Counted from the stretch's first letter, positions 27,037 through 35,968 are shown. The stretch: 37,050 bases of DNA from Chitinophagaceae bacterium (GCA_947456825.1 CANGTM010000011.1:1-37050); one strand, 5' to 3'. A program made the numbers and translations. The notes: generated from the sequence alone by a model not told the origin.

Positions 27037-28230
27037 ATGCCAACTATCGCTAAGCGAGGCATGGATATGCCCGCGTCTCCTATTCGCAAACTGGTACCCT
27101 TTGCAGAAGCTGCCAAAAAAAAGGGTATCAAGGTATTTCACCTCAATATTGGTCAACCGGACATCGAAACGCCCCCTGCGGTATTAGAAGCCGTGCGCAA
27201 GGCTAACATTCCCGTGTTGGAGTATAGCCACAGTGCAGGCAATGAATCGTATAGGAAGAAATTGGTCGAATACTATGAGAGAAACGGAATAACCGTTACA
27301 AAAGATCAGATCATTGTCACAGCGGGAGGAAGCGAAGCCATTCAGTTCGGTTTCTTTGCCTGTCTTAACCCGGGTGATGAAGTGATCGTGCCGGAGCCTT
27401 TCTATGCCAACTACAACGGGTTTGCCTGCGCCGCAGGAGTGACCGTTATTCCGGTGACCTCCACGATCGAGAGCGGATTTGCCCTTCCGCCCATCGAAGA
27501 ATTTGAAAAAAAGATCAGCTCCCGCAGTAAGGCGATCCTGATCTGCAATCCTAATAATCCAACAGGCTATTTATATAGCGAGCAGGAGATGAGGGCCCTT
27601 CGCGGACTCTGTTTGAAACACGATCTTTATTTGTTCAGCGACGAAGCCTACCGCGAGTTTGCGTACGATGGGACGTGCATGAGTGCCCTGCAATTAGAGG
27701 GCATGGAACAGCAGGTGGTGGTAATGGATACCATCTCTAAACGCTACAGTGCCTGTGGCGCCCGCATTGGAGCATTTGTGACCAAGAACAAAGAGGTGTA
27801 TGAGGCTGCCATGAAATTTGCACAAGCCAGGCTGAGCCCCCCGGGTCTTGCGCAGCTACTGGGAGAGGCAGCCGTAGACCTTCCGGCCAATTATTTCGAC
27901 ATTCCAAAAGCAGAGTATCAAACCCGTAGGGATCTGCTGGTAAAAAGACTTAACCAAATACCCGGTGTGTATTGCCCCAACCCCGGTGGCGCCTTCTATG
28001 CTATTGCCAAGCTTCCCATCGATGACAGCGACCGATTTTGTCAGTGGCTGCTGGAATCTTTCTCGTACGAACAACAAACACTTATGCTGGCTCCGGCCAC
28101 CGGCTTTTATGGTACGCCCGGGCTCGGGAAACAAGAAGTTCGGCTAGCCTATGTGCTCAATACAACCGCCATCAATGCTGCCATGGATTGTCTGGAAAAA
28201 GCGTTGGAGCAATATCCTGGCAAACGTTGA
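27037..28230 (+). CDS. PLP-dependent class I/II aminotransferase
   Basis: The 397-residue enzyme is of the aspartate aminotransferase fold. Visible elements are HLNIGQPDIETP near the N-terminus, VTAGGSEAIQFGF (cofactor phosphate region), CNPNNPTGYLYS (171 onward, with the conserved Asn), DLYLFSDEAYREF (Asp202 and Tyr205 contact PLP), and DTISKRYSACGARIG with Lys235 as the Schiff-base lysine. Substrate specificity cannot be told; aspartate, aromatic or branched-chain amino acids are all possible. I chose ATG 27037 (MPTIAKRGMDMPASPIRKLV) because it matches the usual N-terminus of these proteins and follows a promoter box. ATGs further upstream would lie inside or before the promoter. Confidence 0.92.
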   Translation: MPTIAKRGMDMPASPIRKLVPFAEAAKKKGIKVFHLNIGQPDIETPPAVLEAVRKANIPVLEYSHSAGNESYRKKLVEYYERNGITVTKDQIIVTAGGSEAIQFGFFACLNPGDEVIVPEPFYANYNGFACAAGVTVIPVTSTIESGFALPPIEEFEKKISSRSKAILICNPNNPTGYLYSEQEMRALRGLCLKHDLYLFSDEAYREFAYDGTCMSALQLEGMEQQVVVMDTISKRYSACGARIGAFVTKNKEVYEAAMKFAQARLSPPGLAQLLGEAAVDLPANYFDIPKAEYQTRRDLLVKRLNQIPGVYCPNPGGAFYAIAKLPIDDSDRFCQWLLESFSYEQQTLMLAPATGFYGTPGLGKQEVRLAYVLNTTAINAAMDCLEKALEQYPGKR

Positions 28231-28345
28231 TCTTTCTACCTACACGCTTTACTACAACACACCGAGAGGCTATTACCCCAGAGCGGTGACCCACAAGCCA
28301 CTAAGCTGAAACGGTGTGGCAAGATCGACAAGAGAAAACATTTCT

Positions 28346-28353
28346 TACCTTTC
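28346..28353 (+). promoter_or_regulatory. Near-consensus -7 box TACCTTTC before the T9SS type A cargo gene
   Basis: TACCTTTC differs from TAnnTTTG only in the last base and ends five bases before ATG 28359. It shares its spacing with the exact boxes elsewhere in the window. Confidence 0.4.
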
Positions 28354-28358
28354 GTAGT

Positions 28359-31300
28359 ATGAAAAAACTCCGTTTTCTCGTACTCCTGGTATTGATCTGT
28401 CAGCATGTAGCCGGTCAATGGAACCCTAATACCTTGATCAATTTAGAGGTCTCGACCCTGCCGGTAGCTGACCTTCAAACGGTCATTACCAGCACAGGCA
28501 AGACTTGGGTGGCCTTCTACCATGCCAATAATGGCAACTATGATATGCGAGCCCAGCTGCTTGATGTGGATGGCACAAAACTCCTCGGGCCTGATGGCTT
28601 ATTAGTAGATAATCAACCCTCCGGAACAGCGACATTCGTTTATAGCATTTGCAAAGATGCCAATGATAATCTGGTTATCGCTTACCAAGATCAACGCAGT
28701 GGCTCGCAACAGGCTGTAGCCTATAAGATCTCGCAGACCGGTGCGCACCTATGGAGCTCGACGGGTGTTCTTCTGGGAGCAGGACTGGCCCCCTACCCAG
28801 CCACCCTATCGAATGGCGAAACGGTTATTTCTTGGAATGAGTCGGGCAGCAATACGCTGCGATTACAAAAACTCAGTGCAGCGGGTATTCCTCAGTGGAG
28901 CACGCCCGTTTCGGTGATGGTGGGTACTTCCACGACCACTCGAGGCCAGATCATTCCTACACTGAACGGAACATTCACGCTGGTCTTTCAGCGAAGAAGT
29001 TTTGGAATCTCTACCACGTTGTTCGCGCAACGTTATGATAACACGGGGACGGCCCTTTGGGCGGCACCGGTTCAATTGTGTAACCAAACTACTGCGTCCG
29101 TACGTTACTACTCGGGCTTTAGCGAAGGAGATGTTACTTATTATGGTTATTACAGCGCACAGGGAAGTCGATTTAATTCGTGGCTGCAACGCATCAATGC
29201 CGATGGAAGCCTGCCCTACGGCATCAACGGCGCGGCGTTCAGCACGGCGAGTGGTGGAACAGACCCGTATCAACAACAGACCAACATTGCCTCTACGGCC
29301 CTTTCACCCGTTGTTTGGTCGGTATGCTCTTTTAGCAACACCAGCCAATCGCAATATGGCATCTATGTTCAAAAGTTCGATAAACAGACCGGAGCCCGAC
29401 TACTCACCGACAACGCACAGCAGGTGTATCCCATCAGCGCTTCCTTTGATGTGCAAGCCGGCGATCTCTCACTGGTAAATGATGCTCCCTTCTTTATGAG
29501 TTATGATGCCAATTATAAGATCTATGCGACGCGTCTGGATGCCAACGGAAACTTTGTATGGCCGGGCAATCGTATAGAGTTAAGCTCCACTACAGCAGGC
29601 CCCGGTTCACCAAAGGGCCGCTATGCCTTTAAGGCGTTGAGTAACGCGCAGGCGATCGGGGTATGGACAGAAAATCGCAATGGAATAGAAAAAGCCTACG
29701 CCCAAAATATTACGCCCGGTGGTTTGTTCGGATTGGATGTAAGCACACAGGGGAACGTTCCGGCAACCATTACAACGAGTGCGGGCACCTTACAAATGGT
29801 TTCGACTATTTTTCCTGCCACCGCCAACCAGAGCGTTACCTGGACCATCGTGCCGGTCACGGGGGGAGCCACGATCGCCGGTACAGGACTGATTACTGCT
29901 AGTGCAAATGGGACGGTGTGGGCAAAAGCCATCTCCATAGCGGACAATACCGTGTCTGATTCGTTATTGATCACCATTTCGGGGCAAACATCGGTTACCC
30001 CACTTGGATTTACATTCTCGAGCACTCAACCAGCAACTACGTCTTGTGGCGGTGCTACCGCCTTATCAATTGTAGTGGGTACCGCAGGAATCGGTGGATT
30101 CAACGGCCCTATCTTACTCAATGCTACCGGCCAACCGGCGGGTACTACAGTGGGGTATTCAGTTAACCCGGTAACCGCAGGCAACAACGTTACAGTTACC
30201 CTAAGCAATACCCATCAACTTATTGCCGGGTCCTACACCATTACCTTGGTGGGAACATCGGCTGGAGTTAGCACGCAAACAACAAATCTGCTCTTTGTAA
30301 TTACGCAAGGGGCGGCTCCGATCATTAGCACCTCCCCACAAGATGTTTCGATCTGCGTGGATAGCCCCGTCAACTTTACCGTTGCGGCCAATACCGGAAC
30401 CTATCAATGGCAACAACGCAGCAGTGCCACCGGCACCTGGGTCAATATTGCAGGAGCCACGAGTATGACCTATTCGATTGCGACTGCCTCCCTTTCGCTC
30501 TCTGGTTCACAATACCGCTGCATAGTTACCAGCAACTGCGGGGTAAGCACCTCTGGCATCGCCACCTTAACGGTCAATGCCGCCACCACAATTTCTCAAC
30601 AACCTGCTTCGCAAACGATTTGTGTCGGTTTCGCCACAACGTTTGGCATTATGGCTAGCGGCCTCAACCTTAACTACCAGTGGCAGATAAATACCGGAAC
30701 CGGGTTTACCAACCTGCTCAATGGCGCTAACTATAACGGCACAACCACCAATAGTCTTTCCATAACAAACAGTGCCCTCAGTTTTTCGGGCAATCAGTAC
30801 CGCTGTGTAGTAACCGGAACCTGTGGCAGTGGTATCAACTCCACTGCTGCAACACTGACGGTGCATGCCCCCGCAACTATCACACGCTCGCCCCTCCAAG
30901 CAGAAGTATGCGAACGTACTCCGGCCAGCTTTGGTATTGCCGTTAACAGCGTTCCTCCCGCTATCTTCCAATGGCAACTAAGCACCAACGGAGGAACCAG
31001 TTGGAACGATATCTCCGGCGCCACCTCTTTTTCGCTCTCGCTGGCTACCACCACCAGTTCCATGAACAATAATCGGTATCGCTGCTTGGTCTCTACTACT
31101 ACCTGCCCATCACCCATAGCCTCTACGCCAACCACACTACTGGTGAGAGCCATCCCTACCGTTGGGTTAAGCGCACAACCACTCACCACTTTACTCCCCG
31201 GGCAAACCACTACGCTGACGGCTACGCCCTCGTCTAGTACGGGTGGAGTCATCGCTACTCAATGGAACTTTACTGGTCAACCCTCCTCCACACTCTCCGG

Positions 31301-31685
31301 AAATTCGGTCAACGTTACAGTGGCTAATATGGGTACTTATCAAGTTTTTATAACGGAAGCCTGGCCCAGCGGCTTACTTTGCAGTGGGGCATCTCCCATA
31401 GTCAGTATTAGTGCTACGCCCTCGGATAAACTCTTTATCTACCCTTCGCCGAACGATGGTTCATTTAACCTTGCCTATTACTACGGACAAAGCGGAACGA
31501 CATCAAGACAAATAAATATTTACGATACGAAGGGCGCACTGGTCTTTCAACAACGCTTTACCATTTCGGGAGCCTATACGCTACTGCCGATCGAACTACC
31601 TTCGGCTGCAGCCGGCCTTTATGTTGTGGTGGTAGGCGATGCGTCTGGCAACAAACTAACCAGTGGAAAAGTTATTGTCAACTAA
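28359..31685 (+). CDS. Large secreted protein with tandem Ig-like modules and T9SS type A sorting domain
   Basis: The 1108-residue product starts with a signal peptide (MKKLRFLVLLVLICQHVAGQ). Residues about 20-450 contain short repeats like those of beta-propeller or YTV-type surface proteins (YDMRAQLLDVDGTKLLGPDG, IYVQKFDKQTGARLL). About 457-545 resembles a bacterial Ig-like (Big) domain. Three Ig-like modules begin near 650, 743 and 839, each about 90-96 residues, with a Cys near the start, a YQWQ or FQWQ strand and a YRC strand. The final 80 residues are the type A sorting domain: LFIYPSPNDGSFNLAYYY, INIYDTKGAL, GLYVVVV, ending KVIVN. It should be a T9SS-exported adhesin or matrix protein; no catalytic domain is visible. 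An SGNH hydrolase gene follows nine bases after the stop. Confidence 0.9.
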   Translation: MKKLRFLVLLVLICQHVAGQWNPNTLINLEVSTLPVADLQTVITSTGKTWVAFYHANNGNYDMRAQLLDVDGTKLLGPDGLLVDNQPSGTATFVYSICKDANDNLVIAYQDQRSGSQQAVAYKISQTGAHLWSSTGVLLGAGLAPYPATLSNGETVISWNESGSNTLRLQKLSAAGIPQWSTPVSVMVGTSTTTRGQIIPTLNGTFTLVFQRRSFGISTTLFAQRYDNTGTALWAAPVQLCNQTTASVRYYSGFSEGDVTYYGYYSAQGSRFNSWLQRINADGSLPYGINGAAFSTASGGTDPYQQQTNIASTALSPVVWSVCSFSNTSQSQYGIYVQKFDKQTGARLLTDNAQQVYPISASFDVQAGDLSLVNDAPFFMSYDANYKIYATRLDANGNFVWPGNRIELSSTTAGPGSPKGRYAFKALSNAQAIGVWTENRNGIEKAYAQNITPGGLFGLDVSTQGNVPATITTSAGTLQMVSTIFPATANQSVTWTIVPVTGGATIAGTGLITASANGTVWAKAISIADNTVSDSLLITISGQTSVTPLGFTFSSTQPATTSCGGATALSIVVGTAGIGGFNGPILLNATGQPAGTTVGYSVNPVTAGNNVTVTLSNTHQLIAGSYTITLVGTSAGVSTQTTNLLFVITQGAAPIISTSPQDVSICVDSPVNFTVAANTGTYQWQQRSSATGTWVNIAGATSMTYSIATASLSLSGSQYRCIVTSNCGVSTSGIATLTVNAATTISQQPASQTICVGFATTFGIMASGLNLNYQWQINTGTGFTNLLNGANYNGTTTNSLSITNSALSFSGNQYRCVVTGTCGSGINSTAATLTVHAPATITRSPLQAEVCERTPASFGIAVNSVPPAIFQWQLSTNGGTSWNDISGATSFSLSLATTTSSMNNNRYRCLVSTTTCPSPIASTPTTLLVRAIPTVGLSAQPLTTLLPGQTTTLTATPSSSTGGVIATQWNFTGQPSSTLSGNSVNVTVANMGTYQVFITEAWPSGLLCSGASPIVSISATPSDKLFIYPSPNDGSFNLAYYYGQSGTTSRQINIYDTKGALVFQQRFTISGAYTLLPIELPSAAAGLYVVVVGDASGNKLTSGKVIVN

Positions 31686-31694
31686 CCGTTTGGT

Positions 31695-32354
31695 ATGCGA
31701 ATGAAAATAAGAACAGGAATTGCGTTTTACTTTTTACTCATTAGTTATGGCCTCTCGGGGCAACCCTTTATCAACGAGATCAGACAATTTGAAAAAGCGG
31801 ATGCCGAACACGCGCCTCCTAGCAATCCTATTCTGTTTATAGGCAGCTCTTCTTTTACATATTGGAAGGATGTACAAGATTATTTTCCCGGACACACCAT
31901 TTTAAATCGCGCCTTTGGCGGATCATCGTTGACGCATCTGATCTTATATGCCAACGAAGTCATCTTTCGCTACAGACCCAAACAAATAGTGATCTATTGC
32001 GGCGAGAATGATCTGGCCTCGAGTGAGCAGGTGACAGCCGATACGGTATTACAGCGCTTTACAACGCTTTTTGCGATGATCCGCACAAAGCTGCCGCACA
32101 CTCCCATTTTGTACCTGTCCATGAAACCAAGCCCCAGCCGAAGAAAATACCTGCCCGCCATGCAAGAGGGCAACCAGAAGATCAAAGCATTTCTAGCCCT
32201 ACAACCCCAGTGTTCTTTTTTGGATATTTACACGCCAATGCTTGCTGCTGATGGCAACATTCGCAGTGAGATCTTTACGGCCGACAGCCTGCATATGAAC
32301 AAAAAGGGGTATGCCTTATGGCAGCCGCTCCTTGAACCGTTCCTCCATAAGTGA
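31695..32354 (+). CDS. Secreted SGNH/GDSL-family hydrolase
   Basis: The 219-residue product has a signal peptide (MRMKIRTGIAFYFLLISYGL then SGQ) and the SGNH blocks. Block I is ILFIGSSSFTYW, with the nucleophile Ser at 51 or 52. Block II is NRAFGGSSL, with the oxyanion Gly. Block III is YCGENDLAS, with Asn105. Block V is ADSLHMNKKGYALW, with Asp197 and His200. It would hydrolyse esters, for example acetyl groups on polysaccharides, in the periplasm or outside. The gene lies 9 bases after the T9SS type A cargo gene and is probably co-transcribed with it. The last 39 bases overlap, tail to tail, the dctA-like gene on the other strand. A second ATG two codons downstream (31701) is an equally good start. 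Confidence 0.9.
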   Translation: MRMKIRTGIAFYFLLISYGLSGQPFINEIRQFEKADAEHAPPSNPILFIGSSSFTYWKDVQDYFPGHTILNRAFGGSSLTHLILYANEVIFRYRPKQIVIYCGENDLASSEQVTADTVLQRFTTLFAMIRTKLPHTPILYLSMKPSPSRRKYLPAMQEGNQKIKAFLALQPQCSFLDIYTPMLAADGNIRSEIFTADSLHMNKKGYALWQPLLEPFLHK

Positions 32355-33524
32355 ACGATCGAATAGCGATTCGTGATTGGATAGAAAAACAGTAGCTACC
32401 CCGTTTCCAATAAAGTTGGTAATGGCACGAGCCTCCGACATAAATCGATCGACGCCCAAAAGTAACGCAAGCCCTTGCACCGGAATTACCTTGACCGCAG
32501 CCAATGTGGAGGCCAGAATAATAAATCCACTTCCTGTAACCCCTGCAGCGCCCTTTGAAGTTACCATGAGCACTCCAACGATAGTGATGATCTGTTCCCA
32601 GGTTAGCTGCACATTGAACACTTGCGCCAAAAAGATGATGGCCATCGATAAGTAAATAGACGTGCCGTCTAAATTAAAGGAATAACCCGTGGGGACCACC
32701 AGTCCTACCACAGAACGATGACAGCCCATTTTCTCTAGTTTATTCATCAGGGCAGGCAACGCGGCCTCAGAAGAGGACGTACCCAAAACAATGAGTAGCT
32801 CATCTCGCAGGTAGCGAAGAAATTTCCAGATGCTGATCTGGTAATAGCGCAATACCGTACCCAACACTAAGATGATGAACAAGAACATCGTGATATAAAC
32901 ACAGAGCATCAACTTTCCTAAGGGAAGCAGCGCGGCAAGTCCGTACTTTCCAATGGTGAATGCCATACCCCCAAAGGCCCCGATCGGAGAGAGCTTCATG
33001 ACCCATCCCAGGGCCATAAAAAGATACTTTGCCGCCCATTGAACTTGTGCAAGCACGGCCGCCTTATAGGCTGAACGGCTCAGCAGAATACCCGCTACGA
33101 TCGAACCCAACAGAAATTGGATGGTGCTATTATCCCGAAAAAAGGACATCATAGAGATCGCGCTGTCGTTTCGGTATTTTGAAACGTCGGCAACATTGAT
33201 CCCGGACGCATCTATGCCAGCTCCCGGCTTGACAACATAAGCAACAGCGACACCAATGATGAGTGCCAATGTTGTTACCACTTCAAAATATAGTAGGGCC
33301 TTACCCCCTATACGCCCCACTTTCTTCATGCTCTCCATACCGCATATACCGGTAATGATCGTTACGATGATAATCGGGTTGATAAAGAGCTTTACAATGT
33401 CGATGAAATACTTTCCGAGCGGCTGCATCGCAATAGCCGTGGAGGGAGAAAAATGTCCAAGTAGGATCCCTGCAAAAATGGCGAGCAACACCCAAAAGGT
33501 GAGGTTTTTTCTAATCTTTTTCAA
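32316..33524 (-). CDS. dctA: DctA-type C4-dicarboxylate symporter (DAACS family)
   Basis: The 402-residue protein belongs to the same DAACS family as the gene at 17278 but is of the C4-dicarboxylate branch: LGTSSSEAALPALMNKLEKM, PTGYSFNLDGTSIYLSMAII and SKGAAGVTGSGFIILASTLA. TM8 reads VDRFMSEARAITNFIGNG. Aligned to GltPh, Arg397 is kept but Asp394, which binds the substrate amino group, is Ser, as expected for succinate, fumarate or malate rather than amino acids. The start is TTG 33524 (KKIRKNLTFW follows). I find no in-frame ATG or GTG back to the stop codon at 33615-33617. The transcript would begin in the region shared with the DinB-like gene, which is divergent. Confidence 0.9.
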   Translation of the reverse strand: MKKIRKNLTFWVLLAIFAGILLGHFSPSTAIAMQPLGKYFIDIVKLFINPIIIVTIITGICGMESMKKVGRIGGKALLYFEVVTTLALIIGVAVAYVVKPGAGIDASGINVADVSKYRNDSAISMMSFFRDNSTIQFLLGSIVAGILLSRSAYKAAVLAQVQWAAKYLFMALGWVMKLSPIGAFGGMAFTIGKYGLAALLPLGKLMLCVYITMFLFIILVLGTVLRYYQISIWKFLRYLRDELLIVLGTSSSEAALPALMNKLEKMGCHRSVVGLVVPTGYSFNLDGTSIYLSMAIIFLAQVFNVQLTWEQIITIVGVLMVTSKGAAGVTGSGFIILASTLAAVKVIPVQGLALLLGVDRFMSEARAITNFIGNGVATVFLSNHESLFDRSLMEERFKERLP

Positions 33525-33615
33525 GCAGTCCGTAGTTAGTAATAAAAGGTTGATTCGTAGCGCTCGTAAAATAGCCGAAATTTTGAGAACCCGCCGATTT
33601 TGTTTTAATGGAACC

Positions 33616-33623
33616 TACCTTTG
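33616..33623 (+). promoter_or_regulatory. Bacteroidota -7 box TACCTTTG before the DinB-like gene
   Basis: TACCTTTG matches the consensus and ends five bases before ATG 33629. The box argues against the ATG at 33608, which would place the promoter inside the coding region. Confidence 0.5.
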
Positions 33624-33628
33624 CTGCT

Positions 33629-34147
33629 ATGGGCAGACCTCATATCGATCAATACGACCCTTTTTACAAGCACTACATTGATCTAACCACCCCAGAGGAG
33701 GCGACCGCCTTGCCCGCTTTTTACAACCATACGATCACCACTTTCTTTAGCTCCCTTACGAACGAAATGGGTACATACGCCTATGCGCCCGATAAGTGGA
33801 GCCTCAACCAAGTGCTGCAACACCTACTGGATGTAGAGCGCGTTTTTGTTTACCGCTTACTTTGGATCGTACGGGGCGATCGTCAACCCTTACCGGGATT
33901 CGATGAAAACAGCTTTGCCAAACACGCCCCGGCCAGTCACCGAACGCTGGGCGAGTTGACCGAGGAGTGGCTATTGTTGCGACAGAGCACCGACCGCTTT
34001 ATTGCACAACTCTCCACTGCAGAACTAGCGTGCAAGGGAGTGGCTAACGGATCTTCGATTAGCGCAAATGCGCTCTGCTTTATTATTTACGGACATATTT
34101 TGCATCATATTGATATTATCGAGACCCGCTATCTTTCCAAATCCTGA
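33629..34147 (+). CDS. DinB-like family protein
   Basis: The 172-residue product has the four-helix DinB/DUF664-type fold: PDKWSLNQVLQHLLDVERVF in the first half and LCFIIYGHILHHIDIIETRY at the end. His65 and the C-terminal His156 and His160 are the likely metal ligands of the family. DinB-like proteins include thiol-dependent S-transferases, but many have no assigned reaction. ATG 33629 (MGRPHIDQYDPFYKHYIDL) is preferred because the N-terminal IDQYDPFYKHYI matches relatives and a promoter box lies just upstream. It is a single gene with no obvious operon partner. Confidence 0.85.
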   Translation: MGRPHIDQYDPFYKHYIDLTTPEEATALPAFYNHTITTFFSSLTNEMGTYAYAPDKWSLNQVLQHLLDVERVFVYRLLWIVRGDRQPLPGFDENSFAKHAPASHRTLGELTEEWLLLRQSTDRFIAQLSTAELACKGVANGSSISANALCFIIYGHILHHIDIIETRYLSKS

Positions 34148-34202
34148 TGTAGGGACGTTCATAGATCTTACCCGACGATCGCAAATAGAATACTCCCGAT
34201 GG

Positions 34203-34892
34203 TTAATTATGCGTCACGATTTGAGCACCGAGCGCTTGTGTTCCGGCGCCAGCCACCAACCCTCTAGCGAAGACCGTATAGATCTTACCTGCCTGTAAGA
34301 CAATATTCGGAAGATTGAGCACAGAACTGCCATTTGCCCGAACATCAAACGTATAGGTACCCGCTGCAACCGGAGTAAAGTTTTGATTGGCAGTGGCCGT
34401 GGTTTGTGTCTCAAAACTACGGTTAGAGAAGACCGGAGTAAACGTTGTTCCCGACAGCGTACCAACCGTTACGCTGGGAGCATTGGGTGAAAGATGAAAA
34501 AAGCGAATATGGGCTTGACCGGCTGCGGGCAAGGCAAGGTTATCCTCTACTACAATAGCTCCAATGGAAGCCAAAAGGTTATATGCATACACCGAATAGA
34601 ACCTATCGGCCATAAAGGTCAGGTTTGCGTTAATCACCGAATTATTGGTACCGGTAGCATTAACCTTGATATTGCGGGTACCTGCAACAACTTTTACATA
34701 GCCGGTGGCATCCGGATAGTTAAGAGCAGCCGTGTTTACCTTAAGATTATCCACCAACAGATCTACGCCCGGGGCATCGGGAGATGCATGGATCACATTG
34801 ACCGAAGCGGTGGGCTGAGGCGTATCGTCCTTGTCGCAAGAGAGAAGCGATGCGGCTGAAAATAGAGCAATGAAAACGTACTGGAACTTCAT
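34203..34892 (-). CDS. DUF4397 domain lipoprotein
   Basis: The 229-residue product starts MKFQYVFIALFSAASLLSC, giving a lipobox with Cys19 followed by DKDD; the acidic stretch after the Cys is common in Bacteroidota surface lipoproteins. The body is a DUF4397 domain with a duplicated beta pattern: VNVIHASPDAPGVDLLVDN, then IRFFHLSPNAPSVTVGTLSG, then AGTYTFDVRANGSSVLNLPN. The protein is expected at the outer membrane. The function of the domain is unknown. ATG 34892 is chosen for the lipoprotein signal; the longer frame to 34964 has no leader features. Confidence 0.88.
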   Translation of the reverse strand: MKFQYVFIALFSAASLLSCDKDDTPQPTASVNVIHASPDAPGVDLLVDNLKVNTAALNYPDATGYVKVVAGTRNIKVNATGTNNSVINANLTFMADRFYSVYAYNLLASIGAIVVEDNLALPAAGQAHIRFFHLSPNAPSVTVGTLSGTTFTPVFSNRSFETQTTATANQNFTPVAAGTYTFDVRANGSSVLNLPNIVLQAGKIYTVFARGLVAGAGTQALGAQIVTHN

Positions 34893-34910
34893 AATGTAAA
34901 ATTTTATAGG

Positions 34911-34918
34911 CAAACGTA
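34911..34918 (-). promoter_or_regulatory. Bacteroidota -7 box TACGTTTG before the DUF4397 gene
   Basis: On the minus strand TACGTTTG matches TAnnTTTG and lies 18 bases before ATG 34892, a normal leader length. Only a partial -33 match (ATTG) is seen upstream. Confidence 0.5.
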
Positions 34919-35103
34919 CCAGTCTTAAAATGGCGTTACAATGACCATGATCGGCCACGTCCAAATCTTCGTCTATTATTTAATAAAGGGGATCAATGAG
35001 AGCGCGCTGATCGCCCGTTGCCGACTGATAGGACTCTATTTGCCGGCTAATGGCTTTATAACAGCGCAACACGTATAAGGTCATAACGGAAAGGCATATA
35101 TAG

Positions 35104-35111
35104 TAACTTTG
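35104..35111 (+). promoter_or_regulatory. Bacteroidota -7 box TAACTTTG before the GNAT gene
   Basis: TAACTTTG matches TAnnTTTG and ends six bases before ATG 35118. This favours ATG 35118 over the TTG at 35109, which lies inside the box. Confidence 0.5.
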
Positions 35112-35117
35112 AGTTCC

Positions 35118-35615
35118 ATGCATCTCACATTATCTATTAGAGAAGTAAAAAAGAGTGATGAAGCTCACTTAGCCTCCATTATAAGGAGGGTATTCGAAGA
35201 GCATAAGGCCCCCAAGGATGGAACTGTGTATAGTGACCCAACAACGGATCATCTGTTCGACCTCTTTACTCATACTGGCGCCCGATTATGGGTCGCCGAA
35301 TGGGAGCATCAAATCGTTGGCTGCTGCGGGATATATCCCACAGAGGGCTTGCCGGCAAAAACGGCCGAACTCGTAAAATTCTATCTTACCCCCGCTGCAC
35401 GTGGAAAAGGGATCGGAAGACAATTGATGGAAAGTAGCATACAATCAGCAAAAGAACTGGGCTATAAAAAATTATATCTGGAAAGCATGCCGGAATTTTC
35501 GAATGCGGTAAGTTTTTACTACAGGATCGGATTTAAACCCTTATCGAAAGCCATGGGAAACTCAGGACACACCTCCTGTTCCATTTGGATGCTCCTTTCT
35601 TTAGATATCCCTTGA
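35118..35615 (+). CDS. GNAT family N-acetyltransferase
   Basis: The 165-residue product has the GNAT fold. Strand 4 and the acetyl-CoA pyrophosphate loop read VKFYLTPAARGKGIGRQLME, with the R-x-x-G-x-G signature in RGKGIG. The C-terminal part reads GYKKLYLESMPEFSNAVSFY then YRIGFKPL, typical of motif B. It transfers an acetyl group from acetyl-CoA to an amine; the acceptor (small molecule or protein N-terminus) is not predictable. The start MHLTLSIREVKKSDEAHLAS is supported by the adjacent promoter box. The gene lies just before a 400-base AT-rich region. Confidence 0.88.
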   Translation: MHLTLSIREVKKSDEAHLASIIRRVFEEHKAPKDGTVYSDPTTDHLFDLFTHTGARLWVAEWEHQIVGCCGIYPTEGLPAKTAELVKFYLTPAARGKGIGRQLMESSIQSAKELGYKKLYLESMPEFSNAVSFYYRIGFKPLSKAMGNSGHTSCSIWMLLSLDIP

Positions 35616-35662
35616 GAGTGCAAAGGCTAAAAGTAAGTCGCAGCAGTTGCAGAGAAAAGTTA

Positions 35663-35691
35663 AAGGCCCCGGATCGAGATCCAGGGCCCTT
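35663..35691. other. Strong imperfect hairpin downstream of the GNAT gene
   Basis: AAGGCCCCGGATC and GATCCAGGGCCCTT pair with one bulge and one mismatch around a GA loop, giving a stem of about 12 base pairs. No T run follows (TCAGATTACT), so it is not a classical terminator. It may still end transcription or stabilise the GNAT mRNA. Confidence 0.5.
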
Positions 35692-35968
35692 CAGATTACT
35701 TTAAAACGAGTACCGGAGATAGGACGATTATCTAACTCATGTTTTGAAGAACTACTGACTTTCATCAGCTAAAGCCCTTACCACCTATTTCGCTTATTAC
35801 CGAAGATTGAAAAAGAAAACAGTAGACAACTCGTAAAACTACTAACCTACATCGTATTTTCCGGTGAGCAGTCTACAAGCCACCAATACTTTTTCTATAA
35901 CAAATTCACGCAAAAACTAAATGAGAATCCAGTTTATTCTACAATAGATCAAACAAGAATGTGCCAGC

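Noticed and set aside
35691-35765. A 24-codon minus-strand frame (begins MKVSSSSKHELDNR) in the AT-rich gap
   Set aside because: Too short to support, no promoter box or family match; likely chance.
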